Positions 22,297-33,539 are shown, counted from the first letter of the stretch. The stretch is DNA of 64,000 bases from Viridothelium virens (GCA_010094025.1 ML991779.1:434001-498000); one strand, 5' to 3'. Numbers and translations are program-made. The notes: generated from the letters alone by a model not told the origin.

Positions 22297-23238
22297 ATGA
22301 ATCACAAGCGGAATGGCATAGGTGTCCAGCCCCAGGCATATACCATTGGTTTAATCTGCACCCTTCCGGTTGAGCTTGCAGCCATGAGGCTACTGCTGGA
22401 CGTGGAGTACCAAGAACCGTGTTGGAGCCTCGACGGTACAAACATTTATACATTCGGCTCTATGGCAGGTCATGATGTGGTCCTGGCCTGTCTGCCTGCT
22501 GGGCAGTACGGCAACAGCTCGGCAGCGATAGCCGCAGCGCAAATGCGCCTCAACTTCGGATCCATTCGATTCGCTCTTTTAGTAGGCATCGGAGGCGGCG
22601 TTCCAAGTCCAGGAAGCGATGTCCGCCTGGGAGATGTCGTGGTCAGCCAGCCAAGAGCACAGCACGGCGGTGTGGTCCAATATGACATGGGAAAGGCGCA
22701 TGGCCCGGGAAATTTTGAAAGGACAGGATATCTTCAACCTCCGTCCACAGTCCCTCTGAATGCAATCTCAAAGCTGCAGTCGACTCATTTCATGGGTCTG
22801 CAGCAGTATCGTGGTTTTCTGTCGACCATATGCCAAAATCAATACTTTGCAAGGCCTAAGCCTGAATCAGACATTCTTTTCGAGGCAGATACCAAGCACA
22901 CCGGACCTAAAGACTGCAGCCAATGTCTTCAAAGATACGGAGCGATTCTGCGACGGCACCGGCCGGCAAACCATCCTCTTGTCCATTACGGCACCATAGC
23001 GTCCGGAAATCGCGTCATAAGAGATGGCATTATTCGCGACAAAATCAGTACCGATCTGGGAGGCGTACTCTGTTTTGAGATGGAAGCTGCCGGCTTGATG
23101 AATATTTTCCCTTGTCTCGTCATTAGAGGCATCAGTGACTATGCTGACTCCCATAAAAATGACAAATGGCAGCCTCACGCTGCTGCTACGGCTGCAGCGT
23201 ATGCAAAAGAAATACTAACCGTAATCCCACCGGCGTAG
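22297..23238 (+). CDS. Nucleoside phosphorylase (PNP/UDP) domain protein
   Basis: A 313-residue protein that is essentially one phosphorylase-superfamily domain of the kind found alone or as the N-terminal domain of fungal NACHT/NLR-like proteins. Seen: YTIGLICTLPVELAAMRLLLD at the start, LLVGIGGGVP with the following DVRLGDVVVSQP, HYGTIASGN, FEMEAAGLMN (ribose-binding Glu-Met-Glu) and RGISDYADSH (catalytic Asp), ending AYAKEIL. In multidomain relatives a signalling or repeat region follows. Here a TAG stops the frame, but the same frame then stays open for 47 more codons. The gene may be a true stand-alone form, a truncated NLR-like gene, or may carry an intron starting at the GTAGGC that contains the TAG. 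Whether it cleaves nucleosides or acts in allorecognition cannot be decided. Confidence 0.75.
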   Translation: MNHKRNGIGVQPQAYTIGLICTLPVELAAMRLLLDVEYQEPCWSLDGTNIYTFGSMAGHDVVLACLPAGQYGNSSAAIAAAQMRLNFGSIRFALLVGIGGGVPSPGSDVRLGDVVVSQPRAQHGGVVQYDMGKAHGPGNFERTGYLQPPSTVPLNAISKLQSTHFMGLQQYRGFLSTICQNQYFARPKPESDILFEADTKHTGPKDCSQCLQRYGAILRRHRPANHPLVHYGTIASGNRVIRDGIIRDKISTDLGGVLCFEMEAAGLMNIFPCLVIRGISDYADSHKNDKWQPHAAATAAAYAKEILTVIPPA

Positions 23239-23710
23239 GCGGACACGACAGAAACCGTACTTCAAGAGGTTCGGCATAGGCGGTTGAAGAGACAAAAAAC
23301 ACAACTTATGCAAATTGACGGTACCGCCCCTGATCCGTACGGCGGATTAAGTCGTGACCGCCCTGAATGGCGATACCACTGACGATGCGTACCCACAGAT
23401 GCTTCCCGATTTAGGCAGCTCTGAAGTGGAGAAGCTTAGACTTTTGAGGCACCTTGGAATCTTTCGTGTGCATAGTGAAACCATCAGTCGCCCGGATGGT
23501 CTTCGAGCAGGACTGAGCCCTCCAATCCTATCTATTTCCCTTTCTTTCTTTCTTAGGTGGCGCTGGAAATCGGCATGCTGGAGGTATATACAGGCTAGAT
23601 ACATTTATGTATCTTGTATCTCTGTACGTGTATTGGCTGGATTTGGGCTGTTGTTTTGAGGCACACATGAGGGTTTCTTGAATGCTTTCCGTGTACATTT
23701 GATTTTGTCA
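23239..23710. other. Region after the phosphorylase-domain gene
   Basis: About 470 bp between the phosphorylase-domain stop and the RSA4 stop. Its first 141 bp (23239-23379) continue the phosphorylase frame without a stop; the rest shows nothing. Confidence 0.4.
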
Positions 23711-25376
23711 TCAATGAGACCACAGTTTCACGGTCTTATCAGCGCCGCCACTTGCAACTCTTCCTCCATCCGCACTCCAGTCAAGCGCAAAGACTTCACC
23801 TTGGTGGCCAGGCAGATCTTCTGCTAGCTTCCCGCTCTCGACTCCCCATACCTTCACAGTCGTGTCCTTGCTACTCGACACCAATAATCTGCTGTCTGCC
23901 GAGAAACAACACTGGTAGACAGCGCCTACGTGGCCCCTGAGTGTTCTGACAAATCTGCCATCCGTAGCACTCCATAGTTTAACATGATTGTCAAATCCCG
24001 CAGAAGCGATATAGAGGCCATCAGGGGAAAAGGTGACATGGTTAACGACCTTCTGATGCCCGATCATCCGTCCCAGAGGCTGAGTGGTTGTGAGTGGCTC
24101 CCAAAGGTACATGGTGCAATCGTCGCTCGCAGAAGCCAGCCGCTCTACCAGCTTCTTTCCGATCCTTGCCGCATCCTCAAAGTTCCGCTTCGCTGCTATT
24201 CTTCTGTCGCTTTCGTACTTAGGTCCGCCGAACTTTGGATCCCGGAAAGCATTACGGAGAGCGAAGTCGGTTGACAGCGCGAGATGGTTCACCCAGTGTG
24301 CATGCGACTGGAGAGTATTGATCAATGTGCCTTTAGCCGCATCCCACACCTTGATCGTTTTGTCTTGTGATGCAGTATAGATCTGACCTAGGCCGCCCCA
24401 TTTCACACACGTCACCGAAGCGGAGTGTCCGCTTAGAACCATGTCAATGCGGCAGCCTCTTGCATCCCAGATCCGGACTGTCCCATCTTGGGAACATGAA
24501 GCTAGACGAGGTCTACCGGGTTGTTGAGCATGGTAGGGCTCCCATGAGAGATTTCTGACCGCCTTTGTGTGCCCTGTCAGGGGTCCGCCGAAAGGTTTGC
24601 CCTGAGGATCCCAGAGTCGCACAGTTTTGTCTTTACTGCCAGTTGCGATCATTGAATTGTCGGGAGACCAGCTTACTGTAAAAATCCAGTCTGTGTGCCC
24701 TTTCAAAGTAGTCACTGGCGTCCCTGTATCGCAATCCCATATTCTTGCCGTTGCGTCTCCGCTGCCCGTTAATAGTCTGGATGAGCTTTCCGGAGAGAAT
24801 TGCATGCAGAGAATGGTTGACCCGTGGCCCGATATTGAGCTCGAGCATCTCGTGACCGCTTTGACTCGGAAGATAGCCTGTGGAGCTCTTTTAATCGTTA
24901 TTTCAGTTTCAGTGGAAGAGGCGAGGGACTGTCGATCAGAGTGTAGCATCGATTGGTAAAGGCCATCTCTGATGAGTATCTGGGGGACCGCTAAAAAGGG
25001 GGAAGCAGTCAGCGGCGATTGAATGTTCTAAGGTCAAGAAAATTGGCTGGAATAAGCATGGACGGTGGAAGCGTGTCTTACCCTGCTCGTTTTCTGTCAG
25101 CAGAGGTTGATAAAAGAGTTTGTAGGGTATTCGCTTCAAGGCGAATTCGCGACCGTCTATACTGTCGGACAGTGTTTCTAAATTTTGTAATGTCGCATCC
25201 TTGAGCTCAATGTAGACAGGAGGTCCTGTTGCTTCCCCAGAGGCATGATCGTGAAAGCGCAGGCGGACCGGTCCTACGCTGTCTGGAATGTGGTTGCGCT
25301 CCTCCTCCTCTTCTCTTGCCCTGCTTTCTGCCGCAAGCCTCTGGCGCTTACTTGGAGGAGGAAGGACCGTAGCCAT
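23711..25376 (-). CDS. RSA4: Ribosome assembly protein 4 (RSA4/NLE1), NLE domain plus WD40 propeller
   Basis: Nucleolar/nuclear 60S assembly factor whose NLE domain is pulled by the AAA ATPase Rea1 (MDN1) to remodel pre-60S particles. Exons 25082-25376 and 23711-24990 give 524 residues, the family's length. The N-terminal NLE domain (about residues 35-100) includes VRLRFHDHASGEATGPPVYI. Eight WD40 repeats fill the rest, many ending in WD or WS dipeptides, starting at SGHGSTILCMQFSPE and ending VKLWSH. The 91-bp intron has a GTAAGA donor and TTTTTAG acceptor. The gene diverges from MSH4 across 360 bp. Confidence 0.93.
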
Positions 25377-25736
25377 GGTAAAGGTCGTCTGTCCCTTTTA
25401 GAACGCTATGTGCATTCCGTAGATTGGTCCAGAAAAAAAAAAGAAAAAAAAGAAAATTGATGTGGGGCGAAGAGTTCGCGGAACATCCACCAGTGCACCC
25501 ATCCACGCCATCCCATCGGAGCATCGGTGGCTAACCGCGCTAACCTGGGATCGGGACGCTAGCAGCCTTACCCGACGGATCTTTCCTTGACTTCAGCCTT
25601 GTCTTCCTCTCTTCGTCTTGAACCATCGACAAAGATCAAGCTAAAATCTAGACTCGGTGATTAGCTTGAATGTGTCGAATCCACAGAGAGACTCGTTCCG
25701 AGCACACTAAGAGTTCAGAACGGCAAGATAGGTACA
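25377..25736. other. Divergent promoter of RSA4 and MSH4
   Basis: 360 bp with a conspicuous A-rich tract at 25431-25457 (runs of A broken by single G), the poly(dA) type that excludes nucleosomes in fungal promoters. It lies close to the RSA4 start and may serve both genes. Confidence 0.5.
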
Positions 25737-28672
25737 ATGAGCCGGCCGACTACCTCGCGGTCTGTGAGCAGCTCTTATCCCACCTACCCATACTATGAAT
25801 ACACAACCACCGCCTCCCGTAATCGCGCTGGCCAAGCAAGTAAAGGACGGTCGAATACGGCTCGTCCTAGGACTGGTGTATCGACGCTTGCCGTGACTGA
25901 CCAGCAGATCATCTGCGCTGTGAGTGAGTCTCGTGGAGTTGCTCCGACTGTTGGACTGGCCTTTGTGAACCTGGATACAGGAGAGGCGGCTCTCTCTCAA
26001 ATCTGCGACAACCAGACGTATGTGAGAACATTGGCCAAGCTTGCAGTCTACTGCCCCTCCCAAGTTTTGATTATGTCTACTGCTGCCAATCCCAAGTCAA
26101 AGCTGTTTTGCACAATTGAGGATCACCTAGACGCTTTCAACGGCAGCATCATCTTGTTAGACCGCCGGTATTGGGCTGAAAATGCAGGCTTCGACTACAT
26201 ACAGCAATTGGCATTTGCAGAAGACATTGAAGCTATTAAGCTCGCCATTGGTACTAATTATTTTGCCGTCTGCTGCATTGCTGCTGTATGCTGCTCGCCA
26301 CGTTGGGTCAGTCCATGATTGACGCAATAATAGGCTCTCAAGTACATTGAGCTCGGAATGTCAACTACATTTCCATTTCAGTCGCTGAGGATTAAGTACG
26401 AGCCATCGGAAGGGTCGATGATGATAGACATCTCCACAATCCGCTCTTTAGAGCTCATCCAAAATCTGGAAAATCCCAAGTCGGAGGCTTGCTTGTTTGG
26501 GCTGCTGAATGATACTCTGACACCAATGGGTTCTAGACTCCTGAGAAGTAACATATTGCAGCCTTTGACAGATCCGAACACCCTTAGTCTTCGTTACGAT
26601 GCCCTGGAGGAACTGACAACCATGGAGGAGATGTTCTTCGCGACCAGAGCAGGCTCGTATACTAAGGAACTCCGAAGTAAACGCGCTGACGTTGTGCCTT
26701 GTAGCGCTCAAGAATTCGCTCGATAGCGACCGCGTACTATCTGCCGTATAGTTCAACTCAACTTTTCTGTTTATCACAGGGACACTGACAGGAAGATAGT
26801 TGATTGTGATACCAGCGAAAATTTCGGTACAGTATTGTGAGCAATCTATCAACAATGTCATCATGCTGAAACACTTTCTCAACATGGTGAATCCGATCTT
26901 CAATGCAGTATCTGGAGCCAGAAGTGAACTTCTCCATGAAATTCGCGATGTGCGTGTCTCGCTCGACATGGTCATTTGCAGAACTAGAGCTGATATCTCT
27001 AGCTTTGCCGTCCGGAGAATCTTGAGGCGGTGGAAGCTCTTATCTATGGTGCGCTCAATGAAGATACGGCTTATGCGAAGCAGCCTCTCGAACTCCGTAA
27101 TCAACGAACTTATGCTATGAAGGTATGACTTCCTGACACGCTCAACCAGCAGTTTTTTGACATCAGAACACAAGTCTGGAGTCAATGGATTGCTTGACGT
27201 TGCCAGGCAGACATACAAGGAGGCTGTACAAGATGCTGATGAACATGTCCAGCAGCTTGGAGGTATTCGTACTGATCGAGACTTGCTGTCAAACTGCTAA
27301 ATGTATTCATAGAGACCCATCGGCTTCCTCTTGAGATGAAGTTCGATAACATGCGAGGATTTTACATCCGAGTGCCTGTCTCAGAGCTCGAAGATCGTGC
27401 GCTACCAGCCACCTTCACCAACGTCTTCCGTAAAAAGAATAAGGTCGAATGTCAGACGCTCGATTTGATGAAGATGAATCAAAAGGTATGCCTTTTCCCT
27501 CCACAGGTAATGATGCCGAGGCTCACATCGACAAGATCACAGATTCCCATGCGGAAGTCGTCATGTTGTGCGACCGAACAGTTCAAGATCTGGTTGTTGA
27601 GCTCCGCAGTCATTTGTCCATTTTATTCAAAATCAGCGAAGCAATCTCGATGCTCGACATGATGGCGGCCTTTGCTAGCGTGGTCACTGCATGTGACTAT
27701 GTCCGGCCACAAATCGGAAGAGCCCTTGCGCTGAAAGCTGCTCGGCACCCTGTTAAGGAGAATGACAGCAACGTGAAATTTGTTCCAAACGATGTCTACG
27801 CAACGCAGCAGACTCGCTTCCAGATAATTACCGGTTGCAACATGAGTGGCAAGAGCACCTATATTCGGTCTGTTGCTCTGATGTCCGTTATGGCTCAAAT
27901 CGGTAGCTTTGTGCCTGCGGAATACGCTGCCTTCCCAATCATGTATCAACTCTTCGCCCGAGTGTCCGCTGACGACAGCATCGAAGCCAACGTATCCACC
28001 TTCGCTGCGGAAATGCGCGAGATGGCCTTCATTTTGCACAACATCGACCGACGCAGTCTGGCAATCGTCGACGAACTAGGCAGGGGTACCAGCAGCCAGG
28101 ATGGCCTGGCCATTGCCTTAGCCATCGCTGAGGCACTGATCAGCAGTCGGGCCATGGTGTGGTTCGCGACGCATTTTCGGGATCTCGCCAGATTCTTGGA
28201 AGAGCGGGCAGGAGTAATCAATTTGCACCTGCAGGCAGAGATGACGCAAGAGAATGAAATGAGCATGCTTTACAAGCTCGCTCAGGGTGCCGTACAAGAG
28301 CAGCATTACGGTATCAAAATGGCTAAACTAATGCCCCTCCCCCCCGACGTTATCGAATACGCAGAGGTTGTTGCGACGCGCTTGCAGGAGCAGATCAACA
28401 AGCGGAAGAGAACTTCTTTTCCAGTGTTGAGAGAGAGGAGACGGAAGTTGATCTTGAATTTGAAAGAACATCTGTTGCAGGCGCAAAGTGGACAGATGGA
28501 AGGAGAGGTGCTTACTAGTTGGCTTAGAGAGTTGCAGCGAGAGTTCGTCGTAAGGATGATGCAGATTGAGAAGGAGGCAGAAGAGGCGAGGATAGAAGAG
28601 GAAATAATGTCCGATACGATGACGGGTGATTCACAAGATATGTTGACGGATGCAGGTCAGAGTACGACGTAA
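25737..28672 (+). CDS. MSH4: Meiotic MutS homologue 4 (MSH4)
   Basis: Meiosis-specific MutS family ATPase that pairs with Msh5 to stabilise crossover intermediates. Eight exons fit: 25737-26285, 26334-26652, 26705-26745, 26800-26949, 27003-27122, 27175-27262, 27313-27485 and 27536-28672, giving 858 residues. Like other MSH4 it lacks the mismatch-binding N-terminal domain. Core and clamp regions (QSINNVIMLKHF, LNEDTAYAKQPLELRNQRTY) are followed by the ATPase with Walker A GCNMSGKST and Walker B LAIVDELGRGTS, and a helical C-terminus. Six introns are GT-AG, 48-54 bp. The second (26653-26704) keeps frame only with a GC donor (CAG/GCTCGT), although its CTGAC branch and TGTAG acceptor are standard. 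That site is either a GC-AG intron or a frame error. Confidence 0.88.
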
Positions 28673-28949
28673 GCGAGTGTCTGATCAGGCGAGATGGTGG
28701 CTTCCCCGAATGTGTTGCTGTCAAAATAGTGAAACTCGCAATCTTTGGCTTCATATCTCTGCGTAAGACATCTCTGCAAGGGAAGCACTGGAAGATAGCT
28801 GGGTCAAGATAGCTCAGTAATGTTCATCGTAAGAACTCAGGATCTAGGTATCAATTTTCTCGCTTGTCTGGCTCTCGCAAAATATGCTTATCACTTTAAT
28901 ATATATTATCGTGATTAAGTGCCAAATCTGCTTGCTAATTGGCGTTCAT

Positions 28950-29449
28950 TCAACCAAGCTTCGTCTCTTTGTCCTTAATTGGGAAGTCTGTTCCAGTCGT
29001 ACTCTTGTATTGGCCCCGAATGTAGTCGGAGATCTGCTCATCCTTGGCTTGCTCGATCTGATTCATTATGACATCAGCTGGGGATACTCAACATCGAAAA
29101 TATAGAAAGCTCCGAATACATCATGGCTTTCGAGCTCGAATGAAGATCTGAACGTACCGCGCTCTCATTATCCTGAGGACCCTGGCCGAGGACTTTCTCC
29201 TGCACCATATCGACTCCTACGAAGGCCAACATTAGCGAATGTACGATCTGGAAACAAAAGAGGATCAAAAAGCTTGCCTTTATCAAGGAAATCCTCATTC
29301 TTCTCGCTCTCCTTGCCTCCTCCCGCAGCACTGTTGATCTTGTCACCAATACCACCCAGGAAGCCCCCACCACCTTGCTTCTGCTCTCCAGATGAAGACG
29401 ACTGCTCCTTATTCTCGCCGCTACCACCGAGGTTCTTGACAAAATCCAT
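28950..29449 (-). CDS. Small Gly/Ser-rich conserved fungal protein, DDR48-labelled family
   Basis: A 112-residue hydrophilic protein from three exons: 29278-29449, 29158-29216 and 28950-29057. It starts MDFVKNLGG, has a Gly/Ser/Gln-rich stretch, then GGGKESEKNEDFLDKG, VDMVQEK and a C-terminal YIRGQYKS...DFPIKDK. This layout is common in Pezizomycotina, where it is often labelled DNA-damage-responsive protein 48; I know of no proven activity. The first intron (29217-29277) begins GCAAGC after AAAG and ends GTAG, a good GC-AG intron. The second (29058-29157) is GT-AG, with its acceptor at AATCAG because an earlier AG would lead into a stop. A full CRE palindrome lies upstream in the shared promoter. 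Confidence 0.8.
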
Positions 29450-30048
29450 AGTCCGTAGTTTGAGGTCGGTGTCGGGACAGACTGATATGATTAGAAGCAG
29501 AGAGTTTAAGGGAAGAGAATATTCTCGGAGTTCGAAGCCTGGGGTATCGGTAACTTTCTTATGCCTTGATTGAAAATGCCAAGCCTCACATGTCGGGCGT
29601 TTCCAGGTTTCAGGATTGTGGAATGATTCTGCCAAGTAATTGGCACTTGGAGGCTTGGCAATTTCTTGGAGGCCCAACCGTTGCAATCTGTAGGCGCGCT
29701 GTTTACAGCTCCAGACCGAGCGACTGGCGCCCCACCATCCCTCTTGGTGGGGCTGACATGGGTCTCTCCGGGGTGACGTCAAAAATCCATCTCACTGCGC
29801 GTCGGAGCGCGAAATTAAGATGATTTTGTTGCTTCGTTATTTCTATGCTCAACCTTGAGTCGTTTAGAAAACAGATGCATTAGACTTCCTACTTTTCTAG
29901 CATCATAGCGCGTTTCCTTGTCTCTGTGAGATTCTAGAGTTTTTGCGGTACCGACGTACCTTACACACTTCCAACGTTTCGATTTCCGTAATCCATTGAG
30001 GCTTTCCCCTACATTGAGACTATCCAGTCTAGAAAGGCCTCTCACAAG
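29450..30048. other. Divergent promoter of the small protein and the CobW GTPase
   Basis: About 600 bp without a gene. The notable element is the CRE palindrome at 29774-29781. A palindrome-flavoured GC-rich stretch surrounds it at 29740-29815. Confidence 0.45.
29774..29781. promoter_or_regulatory. CRE/ATF palindrome TGACGTCA
   Basis: A perfect 8-bp ATF/CREB-type site about 325 bp upstream of the small stress-type gene and 270 bp upstream of the CobW gene. In fungi such sites bind Atf1-type bZIP factors downstream of the stress MAP kinase. The match is exact; function is inferred from position only. Confidence 0.5.
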
Positions 30049-31237
30049 ATGGCATTGAAGCCACCAATACTCATAACCATTGTCACCGGCTTCCTCGGTT
30101 CTGGCAAGACAACCATGATTCTTAGCCTCATCCCCCAAATGAAAGACACCCGCTTCGCAGTCCTGAAGAACGAATTCGGCGATGTCGCCGTAGATAGCCA
30201 ACTTGCCTCCGCCTCCGCCATCAGTGGTGTACGCGAGATGCTCAACGGCTGCATATGCTGGTACTTCCTCCCCTTCCACCTTTCCCTACCAAACTCACCC
30301 TTTCGTCTCATCCTCTCTTCCATCTCACTAACCACACTCGATCACAACCAGCAACCAAGTCGGCCAACTCTCCGACGCCCTCTCCGCCCTCGACACCACC
30401 GCCTCCCCCGACCGCATCCTCATCGAAACGTCTGGCTCCGCCTTCCCCGCCACACTTGCTCTCGAAATCAACCGGCTCGCATCCCTGACCGGGCGCTACG
30501 CCCTCGACGGTGTGGTCTCCGTCATCGACGTCGAGAACTGGAAGGGGTACGACGACACCTCGTACACCGCGAAGATCCAGGCGCGCTACACCGATCTCAT
30601 CGTGTATAATAAGTGGGAGGGGGTGAGCGAGCGGGCGTTCGACGTGGTGAAGGATCGGGTGGCGGATTTGGAGGTGCCGGTGGGGACGGAGCGGAGCGAT
30701 CGCGGCTGGGTGGATGCGCGCGTGGTGTTTGGGGTTGATGCGAAAGGGGTGAGGAGGTGGGAGAAGGAGATGGAGGTGGAGGGGAGGGAGGGAGAGGATG
30801 GGCATCGGCATGATCATCAAAGTGAGATTGAGGTGTTGTCGGTGACGGTGAAGGGAGCTACCAACCGGGCAGGTGTGGATGTGGTGCGTCTGCAGCAGTT
30901 GCTGGAGCAGTCGCCTAAGGATGAGGTATATCGCATAAAAGCGTTGCTGTTCACGAGCCAGAGCCCGAGATCTTCAGATGGACAGGAGACGGAAGTCGAT
31001 GGAGAAGCAGCCTCGCAGAATAGTGTGCAGCGCTATGTTCTGAACTGGGCCTTTGGGCGGTGGAAGTACACACGTCTCAACGAGCAAGAAACATCCGATG
31101 AAGATTCGTCAATTTTACGAATGACAATTATGACAGCTCGAGGCGAGTCGAATATGTGGAAGAAGCGTATCGAAAGCAAGGAACTGATCCGTGCAGAAGA
31201 CGGGCACAGTACCGTTGAAATTAAAAAAGTTACGTGA
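30049..31237 (+). CDS. CobW/P47K (COG0523) GTPase, putative metal chaperone
   Basis: G3E-family GTPase related to zinc chaperones of the ZNG1 group. Exons 30049-30260 and 30352-31237 give 365 residues. Walker A GFLGSGKTT is near residue 15. The metal-binding GCICC motif is formed exactly across the splice junction (GCIC from exon 1, the last Cys completed by exon 2). Then follow ILIETSGSAFP (switch region), SVIDVENW, and NKWEGVSE in place of the usual NKxD. The CobW C-terminal domain ends near NWAFGRWKYTRL. The 91-bp intron has a CTAAC branch. The second exon is strongly GC-rich for its first 450 bp. The metal is not decidable from sequence. Confidence 0.85.
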
Positions 31238-31495
31238 AGTTTTGGTAATGCGGATCTATAAGATGTCGACCAGCCTATCCGATAATATACAAGCATCTCT
31301 GGTATGCCGACGGGATAGTAACGAATCTGAACGAATCTGCTGCAGCAGAGCATCTAAGGCAGGGCATAGAAGGCCGTAAGGAAAGTCTTCGTATTTTCAA
31401 ATGAATATTGCGAAAACCGAGCGGTACTGGAATTGACGGATCCTTCCAACTGAGGGAATGGGATAAAGATAAGATGGAAATTGGGATCCTAGAAT

Positions 31496-32887
31496 TTATC
31501 CCTTATCCCTCTGGAAATGCGGCAACTGCGCAGGAACAAATCCCGTGCTGGATGTTTCGCCTTCACCCTGCTCGGACGCATTCTCCCCACGGCTCGTCGG
31601 GTTCGAAACATCGGCTAGCTCCTGAGATGCTGTCCCGTCGTCCATCATTGATGGCGCATTCGAGCCTGGTGTTGGTGGCACCGTGGAGCCCGGAGAGAAG
31701 ATTTGACTCCCGGTGGATTCCATAGCTGGAGAAGTTAGGGCGCTGGTCACTGCCGGTGATTTCAGGTCGGCTTCCTCGGGAGTAGCAAGGCCACGCTGTA
31801 AAGCAAGTCTCTCGGCGACTTCTCTCCGCCTTTCAACGTCTTCCTCTTCTTCCTGCCGCACTATTTCCTCCTCTTGTTTGAGTTCCGCTAGAGATGGCAC
31901 GACACTGGCATCAGATTCCGCGTGCTTGGTGTTTGCGATTTGATGAAGCTTCTTTTTGCTGCTTGTATGCGTACTCCTAGACGAAGTAGTTCTTGTGGAT
32001 ATCCGTGAATTTGAGGGTCTGCCAGACTTTTTTGTCTTGCCGCTGCTGCTTTCATCGTGATTGCTTTGACTAGTTGTCCGGCGTTCTAGCACCATCGCAA
32101 ATTCATCGTCCAGCGGAACGGCGTCATCCTCTTCATCGCTTGGAAATATATCGCCACGAGAGCTATATGAGTCGGTCGTATGGCCCGAACCGGCCGTCGC
32201 GCTTCTTTTTCGCCTTTTCTTCCGACTCGCTACTTCTCCCTCTTCAGACTCTTCTATCAAAGGTTCGGCTTCAGCGTCATTTCTTTTCAATTGACCAGGA
32301 TTTTCTTGAAGATCCGCAGCGGATGGTTTGTATCTCAGGCCTTTACTGCCTACTTTCCAGGGCCATCGTCCTAAGAACCCTAGGAATGACGTGTTTGGGA
32401 TGATTGTTGGATCCGGTCCACCATCGTGCAGGTGGACTGCACTCTTTCTTCTTCCTGCTGGATAGAGTCCCCCATCCCTCCGTGATCCATAGCTCATTGC
32501 CCTTTGCCTTCCAGGTTGTCCTGTGTGACTGCTTCCAGTTCCCGCCAATAGCCGATCCAATTCGTCACTACCCCATCCTAGCAATCCATCATTCTCATCT
32601 TCCTCCCAGTCATCGTAAAAGTCAAAGCTTGCCTCTGCTCTTCCTCTCGGTCTGTGCCGTCGCCTTTGCCGAAGGCGCTCATCTCGATTCAGGATGGGAA
32701 TGCATGGGCAGGCAGACTCAGCGCAGTAGGTCAGGCTAGAAGCGATGGAAGAAAGGCAAGGGCTGATGTAGGTTTGGGTCACATTGTAGAGATTAGCCTG
32801 GGCGGATTCATTTGCGGACTCGAGGTTCTGGGATAGCTGATTCAAGGTTCGTCTTACACGGGGGTCGCTTGGGCGATACATCTTCAT
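31496..32887 (-). CDS. Conserved hypothetical protein, mostly disordered
   Basis: A single-exon frame of 463 residues. I do not recognise a named family. The first 65 residues (MKMYRPSDPRVRRTLNQL...) are helical and end in a Cys-containing stretch, SSLTYCAESACPCIP. An Arg-rich patch follows, then an acidic aromatic segment (FDFYDDWEEDENDGLLGWG) and a short ordered-looking FLGFLGRWPWKVGSKGLRYKPS. The remainder is Ser/Glu/Lys-rich with one predicted coiled coil (ELKQEEEIVRQEEEEDVERR). The start at 32887 has a second ATG two codons later. Length, composition and absence of stops support a real gene; function is unknown. Confidence 0.7.
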   Translation of the reverse strand: MKMYRPSDPRVRRTLNQLSQNLESANESAQANLYNVTQTYISPCLSSIASSLTYCAESACPCIPILNRDERLRQRRRHRPRGRAEASFDFYDDWEEDENDGLLGWGSDELDRLLAGTGSSHTGQPGRQRAMSYGSRRDGGLYPAGRRKSAVHLHDGGPDPTIIPNTSFLGFLGRWPWKVGSKGLRYKPSAADLQENPGQLKRNDAEAEPLIEESEEGEVASRKKRRKRSATAGSGHTTDSYSSRGDIFPSDEEDDAVPLDDEFAMVLERRTTSQSNHDESSSGKTKKSGRPSNSRISTRTTSSRSTHTSSKKKLHQIANTKHAESDASVVPSLAELKQEEEIVRQEEEEDVERRREVAERLALQRGLATPEEADLKSPAVTSALTSPAMESTGSQIFSPGSTVPPTPGSNAPSMMDDGTASQELADVSNPTSRGENASEQGEGETSSTGFVPAQLPHFQRDKG

Positions 32888-33539
32888 TCGTCGATGAGAA
32901 GGAGAAGAGATTGATGGTCATTGATCAAGCAAGAGTGTTGAGTCTGCTCATGACCATGGGCAATGGCGTTCCAGAAATGTGATATAAGCAGTGGTATTCC
33001 GTATCAGGCCCGCATGCGAAACATCGATGAGGCGGGCTGGGATGCTGGGGTTGGTGCTGGGATGTCGGGGGACATTTGGCGGAGTATCCCCGGCTCGGAT
33101 GTTTCTCCGTCCCCGCCCCCGACTGCGGAGCCACAAAGCTGAGAAGGACGAAGAAGATGCCAAGATGCTAAGTTAGATGACCTCACTCACCCTGCGTCGT
33201 CCCGCTTTTCAGGGTCTGTGGAGACCCTGACGCTAGGAATGCACGCCTAAGAGTCGGGCCAACGATTTCTGAACGTTCCCATCAGCTTGGCGTGGCACAA
33301 CGAACGACCTGCGAGGGGCATCCCGTACCCACACGCTCATTCTAGTAATTCGGTTGCCCCGGACCGTAATGATCAGCATTTGCGATCTTAAGGCACCTCC
33401 TTCAGAGAAGCGCGTTGCTAGGGATCGTAGGCACATACATCATGGGTGATGGTAAGATCTTTGCTTTCCTCTGGGTTTGCCAGTCTTTACACTTTGCTCG
33501 GTCCAATCTTCGATCGAGAAAAATGAGATTTATCTTGCA
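32888..33539. other. Divergent promoter region
   Basis: About 650 bp between the disordered protein (minus) and the first methyltransferase (plus). A short ATG-containing segment followed by GTAAGA at about 33439-33453 could be a leader exon of the methyltransferase, but no matching acceptor is convincing. Confidence 0.35.
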
